From Aedes albopictus (taxonomy: Eukaryota; Arthropoda; Insecta; Diptera; Culicidae), in contig NC_085137.1 in assembly GCF_035046485.1 (NCBI RefSeq), forward strand, positions 10,432,252 through 10,496,251: a DNA stretch of 64,000 bases, written 5' to 3'. Positions 45,150 to 56,604 of the stretch are shown in pieces. A program made the translations under genes and the position numbers. Under the pieces are notes generated by a model that saw only the letters and a program-made list of their open reading frames with translations, made no database searches and was not told the origin of the DNA. The stretch's first letter is position 1, and every line of letters begins with the position of its first letter.

Positions 45150-45374
45150 CTAATGTTCTATTGGACTAGTGAGACCTATACTGAAATTATGCGCACTTTC
45201 AAACTGTTTGGCAAGTTTTTGTGCTTTTTCAGAATTAGTTAATAATATTTTGTTATCCTCTTTCAGCGCAGGAATAGGCTTCTGAGGTTTTTTCAAATTT
45301 TTTGTCAATTTCCAAAACGGCTTAGAGCCGGGGTTTAATTGAGAAACTTTATTTGCAAAATTTTTGTTTCTCAA
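45150..45374 (-). pseudogene. Juan-like ORF2 endonuclease-RT linker
   Basis: In the same frame as the endonuclease and RT parts but bounded by stops: TAA near 45396 upstream and TAG at its end. Contains LNPGSKPFWKLTKNLKK, the typical linker motif. Confidence 0.85.
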
Positions 45375-45395
45375 TTCTGTGAAACGTTTTTTGAT

Positions 45396-46412
45396 TTACT
45401 TCTGAAGATCCTGCCAGATTACTTTCAAAGCAGGATCTCGAGTTCGTTGGAATTGTCTTCTTCTCACGTTTTTAAGACGGATCAGAAGTTTCAGATCGTC
45501 GTCAATAATAACTGAGTCGAATTTGACTTCACACTTTGGTATTGATGCGCTTCTAGCTTCGACTATAGTACTAGTCAAAGTTTCAAGAGCATTGTCAATA
45601 TCAAAATGTGTTTCCAATAAAACATTAACATCTAAATGGCTATCGATGTATGTTTTATATGTATCCCAGTCAGCTCTGTGATAATTGAAAGTAGAGCTGA
45701 TGGGATTAAAAATCGCTTCATGGGAAATTTGAAATGTTACAGGAAGATGGTCAGAATCAAAGTCAGCATGAGTAATCAATTGGCTGCAATGCTGACTTGA
45801 GTCAGTTAAGACCAAATCAATTGTTGAGGGATTTCTAGCAGAAGAAAAACAAGTGGGGCTATCGGGATATAGAATAGAAAAATATCCTGAAGAGCACTGA
45901 TCAAATAAAATCCTGCCGTTTGAATTGGACTGAAGATTATTCCACGAACGGTGTTTCGCATTAAAATCACCAATTATGAAAAATTTGGACCTGTTGCGAG
46001 TTAATTTTCGCAAATCAGATTTAAGAAAATCTATTTGCTGGCCAGTGCATTGAAAAGGCAAGTAGGCCGCAATGAAAGTATGTTTACCAAAGTTTGTTTC
46101 AACAGAAACACCCAAAGTTTCAAAAACTTTGGTTTCGAATGATGAAAAAAATTGGTGCTTGATGCCCCTGTCAACGATGATAGCAACTCCACCACATGCT
46201 CCATCTAGGCGATCATTTCTATAAATAAAATAGTTTGGGTTTCGTTTGATTGAAGACCCAGGTTTTAGATAAGTTTCAGTAATAACTGCAATATGCACAT
46301 TATAAACTGTTAAAAAATGGAATAGCTCATCCTCTTTGCCATTTAGAGAACGAGCATTCCAATTTAAAATGTTCAAAAATTTATTTGGATCCATTACCAA
46401 AACGTAATCCAA
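45396..46412 (-). pseudogene. Juan-like ORF2 APE endonuclease
   Basis: 338 residues. Motifs LNILNWNARSLNGKEDEL, VITETYLKPGS, IIGDFNAKHRSWN, STIDLVLTD and DSDHLPV show an intact APE-type endonuclease, which nicks target DNA. It starts 32 bp before the ORF1 stop and ends in a premature TAA after WQDLQK. Confidence 0.9.
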
Positions 46413-47820
46413 TTACTATTTTATTTGTAAATTTAACTCCAACTTGGACTGCTTCAGCCATAGTTTGAGTTTTGAACATTGCATCAATCATTTGTTGCAA
46501 TTGTTCAGATAAAAAGTCAAAATCGGAAGCAGACATGCCTGAATCACGTGCATTTTCCGAATTTGATGTTTGGTGAAAGGAATTATTTAAATTTTGCTTA
46601 CCCGCAGCCACATGGGCATAGGTAGCTCGATTCGTTTGAACAAAATTAGAAATATTACTCACTCCACTGCTGGAGGGTAGATTATTCGCTCGAAGGTTTG
46701 TTTGGTGGTTAGCTACCTCCGGGGAATAGGTACGAGCGGTATGAAAATTATTCAACCGATCGTTGATGGAAGAATTTGTGTTGTTAGAAATTCTACCTGC
46801 AGAGTTTCGGGTACGACTAGCGTTCCCATTCATCTGCCGGGCACGCGATTCGACAACTTTTTTGCGGATAGGGCAATCCCAAAAGTTTGACTTATGGTTG
46901 CCACCGCAATTCGTACATTTAAACTTCCTGGTATCTTCCCTTACCGGACAGTTGTCCTTAGCGTGAGAAGAACCTCCACAAATCATGCATTTAGCATCCA
47001 TGTGGCAATGTTTCGTTCCGTGCCCCCAACCTTGGCACTGACGGCACTGAGTTGGGTTCTGGAAATTTCCCCCAGGCTTACGAAAATGTTCCCATGTCAC
47101 TTGAACAAGAAACATTTTCTTCGCCTTTTGCAAATATTTCAAGTTATTTAGATCACTTTTGTTGAAGTGAACTAAATAAAATTCTTGAGAGATACCCTGC
47201 CGAGGATTCTCAGAGCGGGTTCTCTTTTTCATTTTTATTACTTGGACTGGAGTGAACCCAAGTAATAAGTTGAGTTCAGTTTTGATCTCATCAGGTGATT
47301 TGTCATCACTAGAGAGACCTTTTAATACGACTTTGAACAAGCGTGCAGACCTGTCGTCGTATGTGAAAAATTTATGCTTCTTCTCAGTAAGGTACTTGAG
47401 AAGAAGATCCCGATCTTTCAGGGTTTCCGGCAATACGCGGCAGTCTCCTTTCCTGGCAATTTGGAAGGAAACCTTGATTCCCCTTATGGAGTTCAAGATC
47501 TCCTGCCTAAAACCAGCAAATTCACAGACGCTGACCACGATTGGCGGCACCCGTTGTTTTTTAGCAGAAATTGAAGTACCTGGGCTAGAGGCATCCTCAA
47601 TTTGCTGTTCCGAAAAACTGTTCAGCGTTTCATAAGGATTACTCATTTCAACGAAATTTTCATCCGAAACAATTGTTTTAGTAGAAGGAAGCGGAGAAGC
47701 TGAAAGTTCACCTTTCCTTCTAACTTTGCCGCGCTTAGCGACAGTTTTGAAACCGACTTTTTTGGAAGGAAGCGGTGAATTCAAGGATTCACCCTTCCTT
47801 TTGTTCGATGATGCAACCAT
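46381..47820 (-). CDS. Juan-like ORF1 (Gag-like RNA-binding protein)
   Basis: 479 uninterrupted residues. A basic N-terminus is followed by a central domain around FKVVLKGLSSDDKSPDEI, and then three CCHC-type knuckles at roughly residues 260-320: CRQCQGWGHGTKHC, CMICGGSSHAKDNC and CTNCGGNHKSNFWDC. The C-terminal part is Asn/Ser-rich. Jockey-clade ORF1 proteins bind LINE RNA and carry it to the nucleus. ORF1 is intact although ORF2 is broken. Confidence 0.88.
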   Translation of the reverse strand: MVASSNKRKGESLNSPLPSKKVGFKTVAKRGKVRRKGELSASPLPSTKTIVSDENFVEMSNPYETLNSFSEQQIEDASSPGTSISAKKQRVPPIVVSVCEFAGFRQEILNSIRGIKVSFQIARKGDCRVLPETLKDRDLLLKYLTEKKHKFFTYDDRSARLFKVVLKGLSSDDKSPDEIKTELNLLLGFTPVQVIKMKKRTRSENPRQGISQEFYLVHFNKSDLNNLKYLQKAKKMFLVQVTWEHFRKPGGNFQNPTQCRQCQGWGHGTKHCHMDAKCMICGGSSHAKDNCPVREDTRKFKCTNCGGNHKSNFWDCPIRKKVVESRARQMNGNASRTRNSAGRISNNTNSSINDRLNNFHTARTYSPEVANHQTNLRANNLPSSSGVSNISNFVQTNRATYAHVAAGKQNLNNSFHQTSNSENARDSGMSASDFDFLSEQLQQMIDAMFKTQTMAEAVQVGVKFTNKIVIGLRFGNGSK

Positions 47821-48111
47821 GATTTAATTTGAAGCGACCTTCCAGGAGGTTTTTTCCCTAATCGGTGTCCAAGTAGGATTACCACCGTTTCACGGAATTT
47901 GACTTCCGTAAACGGGTCCAACGAATAATCGAAGGCACGGGTCCAGGCAAGGATCGAAAAGGAATCAGTAGGTATAAATTTAGCGCTGAAAAGTGCTATT
48001 GTGGGTAGTACTGAGAAGTACTGTAGAATTGCTTTAGGTAGTAAAACTTCCTGCAGCAGAGAGAGCTTACGTCCGCACAGCACAAGAGTACGATGCGAAC
48101 ATCATCAAATG

Positions 48112-48340
48112 TTTCTTTCCGAATATTCCTAAGATATCTCCTACGATTTATCTAGTAGTTACTTCAAGGACTTCTACAAACGAAAACCTCTAAGATTTAG
48201 AACTTTTTCCATGGCTTGCTGAAAAAACTCTTCCAAGCTTTGTTTAGGGTTACATTGATTCTTTCAGGAACTCCTCCAAGAATTTTGTTTCTAGGAATAT
48301 CTTCAAAAAATTCTCGAGCAATCCTTTAAAAATTCCTTCA
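48112..48340. repeat. Degenerate GAATTCCTTC array, right part
   Basis: Continuation of 43290-43468, displaced by the LINE. Confidence 0.6.
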
Positions 48341-48344
48341 AGAT

Positions 48345-50630
48345 TTCTATTCTACACATACACAGCTATTCATTGAAAGAATCCCGTAAAATGATAGAAC
48401 CGACTCATTCTACTATTTTTAGTCATTATTAATGTTTGCAGTCAAGTTTGCAGTACATCGAAAATGCATTACAAGCATTAAAGCAGCTAGGCCTACTGTG
48501 CAATATTATTGGTTTTACAATTAAGCCTATGAGTTGGGACTTCTCGTACTAACCGCTCAGCTTTTTAGAAAGCAAGACACGTGAAAATCGATGGGGGTGA
48601 CGATGCTTAGAAGGTTAATGTCACCCCTTGGTATTTTGCTTGAAACTGACTCGTGAGAGGTTTCATAGACATCCCTAGTTTATTTGGAATGTGCGCCTAC
48701 AAAGTAGGCAACCGTTAAGTAAGTGCTCGAATCAGGGGTGTAAATAGTTAAATAGGGAGAATGTGATATGTGTGAAAAGGAGGAGCTAGTAAATCGATCT
48801 GGTAAGCAAAAGGAAATTTTTGGAAGAGAATAATTTTCAAGAGAATGGAAACCGGAAATTAAAGGAAAATTGAGGAGAATATAGGGGTCTAGGGTCTAAC
48901 GGAGCGAAAGCTCGGTCTTTCCCATACAGACTGCCGAACAGTAAAGTTGTACAAATTAAAAGTGAAATTAATTCAGTGAGATTGAAACTTAATTAAAAGT
49001 TTTTTAAAAGTAATTATAAAGTGAACCTAATACAAGTGAATTCAAAGTAATCTAAATTTCTATTCTATTTTCAAAGCTATTTTCACACCGTGAATTATTT
49101 CCTAAATCAAAGTCGTGAGTGAGTTCAATAAACCTAGGAGAAAAAGTAAGCAATTGTAAATCAAAATTGTAACGAAATAATCATGAAAATTTGTAGCTAG
49201 GAAAGTGATCGTGAGTCAAAATTACGAAATATTGTTGGAAACAAATTAAAAGCGAAAACAGAAGAATTAACGTGAGGTAAATTTTGGAGATTTTCATGTG
49301 GTGCTATTGGGTGCTAATTGGTTTTTATTCCAGTCACCGACAGTGACCGCGTGCCCGGTTGGGGGCTTTATTGCGATATTGGTGCTATAGTGGTGGTTTA
49401 GTGGAGGTCCGAGAATCGCGACACAGAAGCCAATCAGTGTGCTACCGATCAGACTGCGGGCGATCCCCTGGATAGGTTCTTCGCCTCGTGGCTGCGCGCC
49501 ACTAAGAGCCTGTTCAGAGTGCGTGGTCATCGAATGAAGGATTCGGCCTCGTTGGCACCACCCGTCCCACATGTGGTTGCGGAATTCAGCGAGTGATCTG
49601 TAGGGGGAAAGTTTCCCACTGCCAGTGCGTATCGCCCAGACTCACGCCCCGGGAGGAAAATCCATGGTACTCGAGCAGTCCTGATTGCACCCCACTCCCA
49701 CCCCACCGAAGCGTCGATCGCAGGAGCCGAGCATTGTGATCGGAGCACGTGTAGGGCGCCAAGACGAATCGTATCCTCGATTCACCGTCGTCCTCTCTCC
49801 GGCCCATAGCACGACGTCCCAAGCATCGTCCGATCGTGTCAGAAGTTTTGGCGAACACCTCACGGTCTCGCCGCCGCCGCCTTCGCTCTCGCTGTCACCG
49901 TAGCCGGCGCTCCGTCTTCTTCTCGGAGGTTTACGATTGTCGAGCAACGCCCGACAGCGACATCCTACCGGCGCCCTTACGCTGGTGGTGAAGGTAACCC
50001 GCAAACCAATAGACAAGCTGTAAGTACAAAACCATTCTACTGCACCAACACAAACATGCACTACCACCGATAGAAGAAGAGAGAGGAAAATACGTGAACA
50101 AACAATATTAGCATGCAATAACTCACGAAAAGGTACATAAAACACATATAAACAGAGTGACGTCACACTTAGGGAATGTTGTTTCAAAAAGTTAGTTTGC
50201 AGTCAGACTGCCATGATGAAGGATGTATGAGGGAGATTTTTGCTGAAAATATTTGAAAATAGCTTTTTAAGCGGAATTTAGAAATAAGTCTTTTTACAAA
50301 TTTGATTAATAAATACTTTTCTTTTAATGGTTTCGACCCACTACTAAAGTAATAAAATTTTGGATTAAACTGTAAGGATAGAATTTGAATTTTGTGAATT
50401 TATTAATTTTTGGGAATACCTGCTTGGGGAAGGAAATTTGGGAAAGTTTATGGGGAGGTTATTTGAAGGTGGATTTTTGTGAAGGGTTGGGAACACGAGC
50501 TAGCAGGGCAAACCGATCTAGAATTCTGGCAGACGATCACGGTCGTCTGGCGCAAAAGCCAGAATTTAGAGGCCCTTCCAGGATCCTCCTTACATGCTTC
50601 CTGGGATGGAACACAGGTATTTGATTTAAA
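48345..50630. other. Non-coding interval with a GC-rich block at 49300-50030
   Basis: No gene family was recognised. 48890-49290 is AT-rich and A-biased. 49300-50030 is GC-rich (CCGCCGCCGCC, CGTCGTCCTC) and ends near GCTGTAAGTAC, which could be a splice donor. It may be a promoter or non-coding first exon of a gene outside the window, or an old element; undecided. Confidence 0.3.
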
Positions 50631-51000
50631 AATTCTTTCATTTTTTTTTTAGAAATTTCTTCAAACATTCTTTCAGGAATATCTCTACGGATTTCTTAAT
50701 AAAGTCCTTCAAGGCCACCTTTAGATCAACCTTAACGAATTTCTCCGTGGATTCCTTTAGAGATTTCTCTCAAAAGGAATCTGACAGAAGGACAGGAGTT
50801 CCTCATTGAAAAATATTTGTGATGAATTTCTGAGATCATTCTTAGGGTTATATCTGAATGAATCTTTGAAAGATTTTCTAAAGGAATTTTGGAGAAATTC
50901 CCAAAGGAAAAATCTTCTAGATGAAATCTAAAATGTATTCTAGAAAGAATCATTGGGTTGATTTTGACATATCTTTGATGATATTCCTGAAGGATTACTA
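50630..51000. repeat. Degenerate GAATTCCT-type array
   Basis: AATTTCTTC / GGAATTTTGG words without fixed period. Confidence 0.6.
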
Positions 51001-51047
51001 CACAAAAAAAACTATGAAATCTAGCATAATATGTGAACAGAACCCAA

Positions 51048-51216
51048 GGGACTGTTCATAAACCACGTAGACCAAAATTTGGCCATCTCAGACCCCCCTC
51101 CCCCCCGTAGACTTTTGTCCATACAAAAATTTTGAAACTTATATGGAGCGTAGACTTTGGACAGAGAACACCCCCCCCATCCCTCCAAAAAGTCTACGTG
51201 GTTTATGAACGGTCCC
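51048..51216. mobile_element. 3-bp-TSD MITE, copy 2 (CAA)
   Basis: 169 bp with inverted ends GGGACTGTTCATAAACCACG / GGGACCGTTCATAAACCACG, C-rich middle runs, and CAA on both sides (51045-51047 and 51217-51219). Same family as 40157-40322. Confidence 0.88.
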
Positions 51217-51704
51217 CAAGAGCGTTTCGCACACCTATACCCACTACCAACCGTAATGTCCGGAGTTATTCGCGAATAGACGCATTCAGAGGAATTTAAC
51301 ATGAACAAGCTTAAAAGACACAGTTCTGGCACATTTTCTTGATTTTTTTAAGAAAACAGTACAAATTTGTAAATTTTTGCTCTCAAAATTAAATTTATTT
51401 CATTACGCCCGATTCGATACCCGAAAATGCTAAATTCGCCCAATACTATGCGCTATCAATTTCAATTTCAATGAATCGATATCAATTTCAAAATCGCCTT
51501 TTGCCTTTTCATCTTGCTTTTGATTTTGACAGAATTTCGCCGTTTGATTTCGCCGTGTTTACGTTTTGAGTTCAGTTTCGCCTTTCACTTTCGTAAACAT
51601 AACACTAGGAGTGGAAGGCGTATTTCTTGTTTTTGTTTCGTGCGACATAGAGTGGAATTACGCCTTCCACTCAAACCGTGATTTTCAATAGTTAGAAAAG
51701 TGAT

Positions 51705-52145
51705 TCTCTACGGGCACGAGACGTGGACGATGCTCGAGGAGGGCATGCAAGCACTCGGAGTTTTTGAGCGACGGATGCTAAGGACGATCTTCGGCGGCGT
51801 GCAGGAGAACGGTGTGTGGCGGAGAAGGATGAACCACGAGCTCGCTGCACTTTATGGCGAACCCAGCATCCAGAAGGTAGCCAAAGCCGGAAGGATACGG
51901 TGGGCAGGGCATGTTGCAAGAATGCCGGACAACAACCCTGCAAAGTTGGTGTTTGCTAACCATCCGGTTGGTACAAGAAGGCGTGGAGCGCAGAGAGCAC
52001 GATGGGCGGACCAGGTGGAGCGTGATCTGGCGAGTGTTGGGCGTGACCGACGTTGGAGAGCTGCAGCTGCAAATCGAGTATTATGGCGGCAAATTGTTGA
52101 TTCAGTATTATCATGAATTTTATGTTAACTAAATAAATGAAATGA
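51705..52145 (+). mobile_element. 5'-truncated RTE LINE with 9-bp target duplication
   Basis: 441 bp. It begins inside the C-terminal region (YGHETWTMLEEGMQ...), keeps that frame open to its TGA (WRAAAANRVLWRQIVDSVLS), and ends in an ATAAATGAAATG-type tail. It is flanked by AAAAGTGAT (51696-51704 and 52146-52154). Sequence agrees closely with the C-terminal regions at 32534 and 61430, except for the tail. Confidence 0.9.
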
Positions 52146-52287
52146 AAAAGTGATATCAAAGAAAATTTGTGAGTTTTCAGTAGGACAATCTAGCACCTTT
52201 TCACTCCTATAATCACTTAAATTGTAAATAAAAGAAAATCGGGTTAAGTACGGTTCCTTTGAATTCCACTAAGAATTTGCATCCTTC

Positions 52288-52333
52288 GACAGATACGTAT
52301 TTCGACCTCAACTGTAAGGTCGTCTTCAGTGTC
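52288..52333 (-). ncRNA. Candidate hammerhead ribozyme (left arm)
   Basis: Minus-strand mirror of 52360-52405: GACA stem I, CUGAAGA, one C, GACC...GGUC stem II, GAAA, UACGUAUC, UGUC. Same reservations as for the right-arm copy. Confidence 0.55.
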
Positions 52334-52359
52334 TTGTACTTGACTCGACTCAAGTACAA

Positions 52360-52405
52360 GACACTGAAGACGACCTTACAGTTGAGGTCGAAATACGTAT
52401 CTGTC
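52360..52405 (+). ncRNA. Candidate hammerhead ribozyme (right arm)
   Basis: Stem I GACA / UGUC, core CUGAAGA, extra C, stem II GACC-loop-GGUC, core GAAA, self-complementary AUACGUAU as stem III, cleavage site after AUC. The core letters CUGANGA and GAAA fit the hammerhead consensus. Compared with 37735-37781 the stem II bases differ but still pair, which supports structure. The stem III palindrome has no loop, so activity might need a dimer. Confidence 0.55.
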
Positions 52406-52619
52406 AAAGGATGCAAATTCTTAGTGGAATTCAAAGAAACCGTACTTAACCCGATTTTCTTTTATTTACAGATATTCCCCTAACAAGCCCAGGTTAATCA
52501 TCATCACTTAAATTGTGTACATTTTGTCAGTTAAGACCTTTTCGTGATTTACTCCGGATGTGTGTTCTTCCTAAGAGCGGTGTGCGATCTAAACAAGTTT
52601 GTTTCCGAAAAGCTAAATA

Positions 52620-54430
52620 CGTTGCACACGTTAAGCTAGAAGTACTTTAAGGAATACAGTAAAGGATTCTTGAAGAAATTTGGAAGCAAATTAATGTCGG
52701 AAACCCCAAAGAATTCCTCTGAAATTCTTTGGTGCAAGTAAAAAAATCAATCTTTACCAGAATTCCTAAAGAATTCCACGAAGGAATTTCTGCGGTAAGC
52801 ATTGACTTCCTGAGGAAATTTGTGCAGGAATCCTTTGAGTACTAATGTCCATTCTCGTAGGATTATCTGAAGTATTTCTCGAAATATTTTTTCAGGAAGT
52901 CCACCAAGATCAATGGTATCTTTGAGGATAGCTAGAAGATCATTCAAAGAATTCTTAAGAAATCCAGAAAAAAATACTTCAAAAAATTATCCATCGATTC
53001 TTTCGGAACCAGATGTTCTTCCAAGAAAGTTCCCAAAGGAATAGTATTTGGACATCTTCAACAAACTCTTCATGGTATTCTTGAGAATACAACTGAAGGA
53101 ATTCCTTAAGAAACGCTTGAAGGAGTTATCGAAGCAATCGTTGGTGCAACTTTCGAAGGAAATCTTGGAGGAATTTGTTCAAAAGTCCTTGAAATAACTT
53201 AACTATTAGATATTCAAGAAAGATTTCTGGAGATGAATGCTTGATTAAATAATCATTAGCAAAATGTCTGAAGAAATCTTTGAAGGTATATGGAAAAAAA
53301 ATCCTGATGGATACCTTGAAGGCTTCATTGAAGGAATTCCGGCCGAATTTCTTGGAGGACTTTCTGTGAGAATTCTTGAAAGAATTCCCACATTTTTTAT
53401 TTGAATTTCTGAAGTATTCATTTGAGGAATTCCTTAACTCTTGAAAGGGCTTCTTAGAGGAGTTTCTGAAACATGTCTGGCGAAAACACTCAATGGATCC
53501 TCTAGTGAAATTCCTATTTAATTTATTGGTGAAATTTGAGGTAGAATCTACGAAAAATAATCACTCAGGAGTTATTATGGAAATACTGAAAGAAATCCTA
53601 ACATGAAAGAATTCTCGAAGAATTTCTTCTATAAAGTATTTGGCGAAATTCCTGGGAAATCATGTAGTAAATTTTAAACGGAATTCTTAAGAAAATGATT
53701 GGTGAAATCGTTCTAATTTATCTTTAAAAGAATACTCGAATAAATTCTAAACGAATCTTTGAAAAAAATTCAAGTAGATTTTCTGGATGAACTATCAAAG
53801 ACATTGTTTGAAAAACTCTTGAAGAAATTTTGGGATGAATTTCAAAGGTATTTTTGAAGGAAATTAAAACCATGGGGGCTGTCCATAAACTACGTAGACT
53901 CTGAGGGGGGACGGAGTGGTCTGGCCAAAGTCTACGGTCATTACAAATTTCGAAAATTTTGTATGGACGAAAGTCTACGAGGGGGGAGGGGGGGGGGTCT
54001 GAGATTGCCAAAATTGAGTCTACATAGTTTATGGACAGCGCCATGGTATAATTCCTAAAGAATTCTCTGAAAAAAAAAAACAAAAGTAATTCTTGGTAGA
54101 ATCCTTGCAGAAATTATAAAATAAACTAAACGAGGTATAATTGGATAAATGATTGATGGGAGCTTTGCAGTAGTTTTTAAGAAGACCCTTGAAGAATTTC
54201 TGAAGCAATCTTCAAATAATTTTCAAGAGATTTTGTGCAAGAAATATTTAAGAAATTCTCAAAAAAAAAAATCCCGCAGGAATTCTTGAAGTGATCTCTG
54301 AAGAGTTTGTGATGGAAATCTAAACCTTACATTAATCACTTAAGGGATACTTTTTGACATTCTTAAATAATTCCTGAAGAAAGTGGCAAAAGAAACTTCT
54401 GGAGGAAGCCTTGGAGAAACTTCTGAAAAA
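52620..54430. repeat. Degenerate GAATTCCTGAAG-type array (interrupted by a MITE)
   Basis: About 1.8 kb of GGAATTCTTGAAGAAATT-like words, interrupted at 53875-54042 by MITE copy 3. Frames within it are not genes. Confidence 0.7.
53875..54042. mobile_element. 3-bp-TSD MITE, copy 3 (ATG)
   Basis: 168 bp with ends GGGGCTGTCCATAAACTACG / GGCGCTGTCCATAAACTATG, G-rich middle, and ATG on both sides (53872-53874 and 54043-54045). Confidence 0.88.
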
Positions 54431-54607
54431 AAAAACTATCGGGTATCTATTAATTTACTAAAATTACGCTTCTATTTTCATCCTACTAAAATCAAAAGAA
54501 TTAAGCACTGTTTGTTTTGTTTTTTTAAACACGATCGATAACTAGAAATACGGAATCGATGGGTGCCGTAGTCGCTTCATGGCTATAAAGTAGCAGTTAT
54601 GATGCCT

Positions 54608-54703
54608 CCCAACTAACATTTTTGCTGTATATGAGCTTAAGCGAGCTTTCTTCCAATAGTGTTTGCTCTATAAGCTGTTATGCAGCTACTTTTGTTAGTA
54701 GGG
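54608..54703. mobile_element. Small MITE, 96 bp
   Basis: Short inverted ends CCCAACTAACA / CCCTACTAACA around a body with GAGCTTAAGCGAGCTT. Target duplication unclear. Confidence 0.5.
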
Positions 54704-54780
54704 CTGTTAACCAACGCATACCATGCATTTGAAATGCTACGAAACTGCTGTCAGACTTTAAGTAACATTTTAATTGTTAA

Positions 54781-54895
54781 CCCGGGAGCGGTCGCTACGT
54801 GTACTGAGTACACGGACCATGAAAAATGCACGCTTGTGGTACACAGCGTGAGCGTGGCGTCATTGCAGGTAGTCAAAGACGCGACTGCTCGAGGG
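54781..54895. mobile_element. 115-bp TTAA-flanked MITE
   Basis: Imperfect inverted ends CCCGGGAGCGGTCGC / CCCTCGAGCAGTCGC, bordered by TTAA (54777-54780 and 54896-54899). Same length and target as 12885-12999, but a different body. Confidence 0.75.
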
Positions 54896-55182
54896 TTAAT
54901 ATAGGACAGTTTAGCATTCAATCTGCTATAAAATGTCAGTAAGCAGGCCAAATGCAGATGTAAAACAAAAATACAGCTTATTCAAATGCTAATTGGTTAC
55001 TTGGGCAGTACGAGAAATCCAAACGCTTCGACTTTAGTTTCTTACAAATAGTTCCTCGCTACTCCTTGCGGAGATATTCCGTTCAAATGCTCGTCTATGT
55101 ATGCAGAATCGGTTAAGGAAGAAATCTACAAATAATGAAAATGCCATTAACATGAAATTGAGCGCTAAATCATGCGCCAATA

Positions 55183-55520
55183 GGGCACGTTCGGTGTAGT
55201 ACTAGATTTGTAGTAATGAGCTGAATTTTAGTATAGTGAGAAGGCCAATTCTCCGTTTCTGCAAAGAAATGGTGCAAAAAGCGTGGGTATTATGATTCCT
55301 TGCCTAATTTGATGCTGTTTGAGCAAAACTTTGGATAACTATGTTGTTTATGTTGCAACATAGTTATTCGAAGTTTTGCTCAAACAGCATCAGATTAGGC
55401 AAGGAATCATAATACCCACGCTTTTTGGACCATTTCATAGCAGAAACGCAGAATTGACCTTCTCACCATACTAAAATTCAGCTCATTACTACAAATCTAG
55501 TACTACACCGAACGTACCCC
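55183..55520. mobile_element. 338-bp palindromic MITE
   Basis: Long arms pair almost throughout (ends GGGCACGTTCGGTGTAGTAC / GGGTACGTTCGGTGTAGTAC; the centre words ACATAGTT and AACTATGT flank a short loop near 55350). Non-coding. Confidence 0.8.
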
Positions 55521-55879
55521 ATACATTCATTTAGGCTAAAACTAGCAGGCTACTATGATTTGGCATTTTTTACCTGGTATTTTTAAATCTGGAACACTGT
55601 GAGACTGAACATTACTAACTTTCGACAATGGATAACACATATAACACCCAGAGCCCAGTGAAGAATTTTCCGTTTGACGAGGCTTATGAGACACCTAAAC
55701 GACACACACGCTTTCAGGATTAGAATATAGAGTAATTTCACGCCATGAAAATACCCACTAGGAAAACTACAAAAAAAAGTGTTGATGAAGTAAAATAAGA
55801 GAAACCCCATTTGCTTCAGGATATTTGAATGAAATATAGCATTTAAATACCCATTAAAGCGATTCTACAGCTACAATAC

Positions 55880-56600
55880 TCGGAGATTGACTCCTTTCCA
55901 GGAGTTCCAAGAGGAACAACAGCATATGATTCCTCCATAAATTACTACTGTGACAGCACCAGTCATTCCCTTCTAGTATTCCTTCAAAAATATCTGCCAA
56001 GATTTCGCCACGAATTCATGCTGGAATTTTTGATACAATTCCAGTTGAGTTTCCTTCAGAAATTAACAGAGAATCCCTACAGAAATTTCCATATGGTTTC
56101 TCCAATTATTTTTCAGAGGACTCCTTCATATATTTTTCCAACGATCTATTGCAAAGATTCCTCCATGCATATATCCAGATCCAGAAATTGCTCCGAAAAT
56201 TCTTTTCGATATTCCGCTAAGAATCACCAGGATTTGATATAGGAATTCTTCTAGGGATTTTTCAAAGTATTTCGCATAAGATGCCTCTAGGAATTTCTTA
56301 AAACAACAAACATTTTTGCTGTATAAGGGTGGAACAAATCACTCTTAAGAAAACTTCAGTTTAAAAGACTGTTGTTCAGCTTCTTCTGTTTCTTGGGTAA
56401 TTTTCATTAACACGATAATTTGCCTTTTAGGGGTGTCAGCTTCTACATAAGCAAACAAGGCAAAAAAAGTACTTTCTGGTTCCTTGGATTTTTCTAACAT
56501 TCCTTCGATGAGATATCCCTAGATTACTTGCTTAATAAAATCCTAGATTAATACCTTGAGGTATTCATGGATAAATTCATGAAGAACTTACTTGTGGAAA
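55880..56600. repeat. Degenerate GGAATTCCTTC-type array
   Basis: Short related words with a break at about 56310-56480, which contains unrelated AT-rich sequence. Confidence 0.55.
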
Positions 56601-56604
56601 CTCC

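Larger units (their letters stand above)
43479..48101 (-). mobile_element. Juan-like (Jockey clade) LINE, nearly full length
   Basis: 4.62 kb on the minus strand, with a poly-A tail (T-run at 43479-43493) and a 10-bp target duplication TCATCAAATG (43469-43478 and 48102-48111). ORF1 (47820-46381) and ORF2 (from 46412) overlap by 32 bp. ORF2 carries two in-frame stops and one single-base frameshift. Length and organisation fit Juan-type elements of Aedes; the exact family is not confirmed. Few lesions imply recent insertion. Confidence 0.9.
52223..52470. mobile_element. Near-perfect 248-bp palindrome with two ribozyme-like motifs
   Basis: Arms of about 124 bp (ends TGTAAATAAAAGAAAATCGG) mirror each other around 52346 with only a few mismatches. 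Each arm holds a hammerhead-like motif pointing away from the centre. The mirrored open frames are artefacts. No target duplication was certain. Confidence 0.85.

Noticed and set aside
52213..52483. Two nearly identical frames on opposite strands
   Set aside because: They are mirror images caused by the palindrome.
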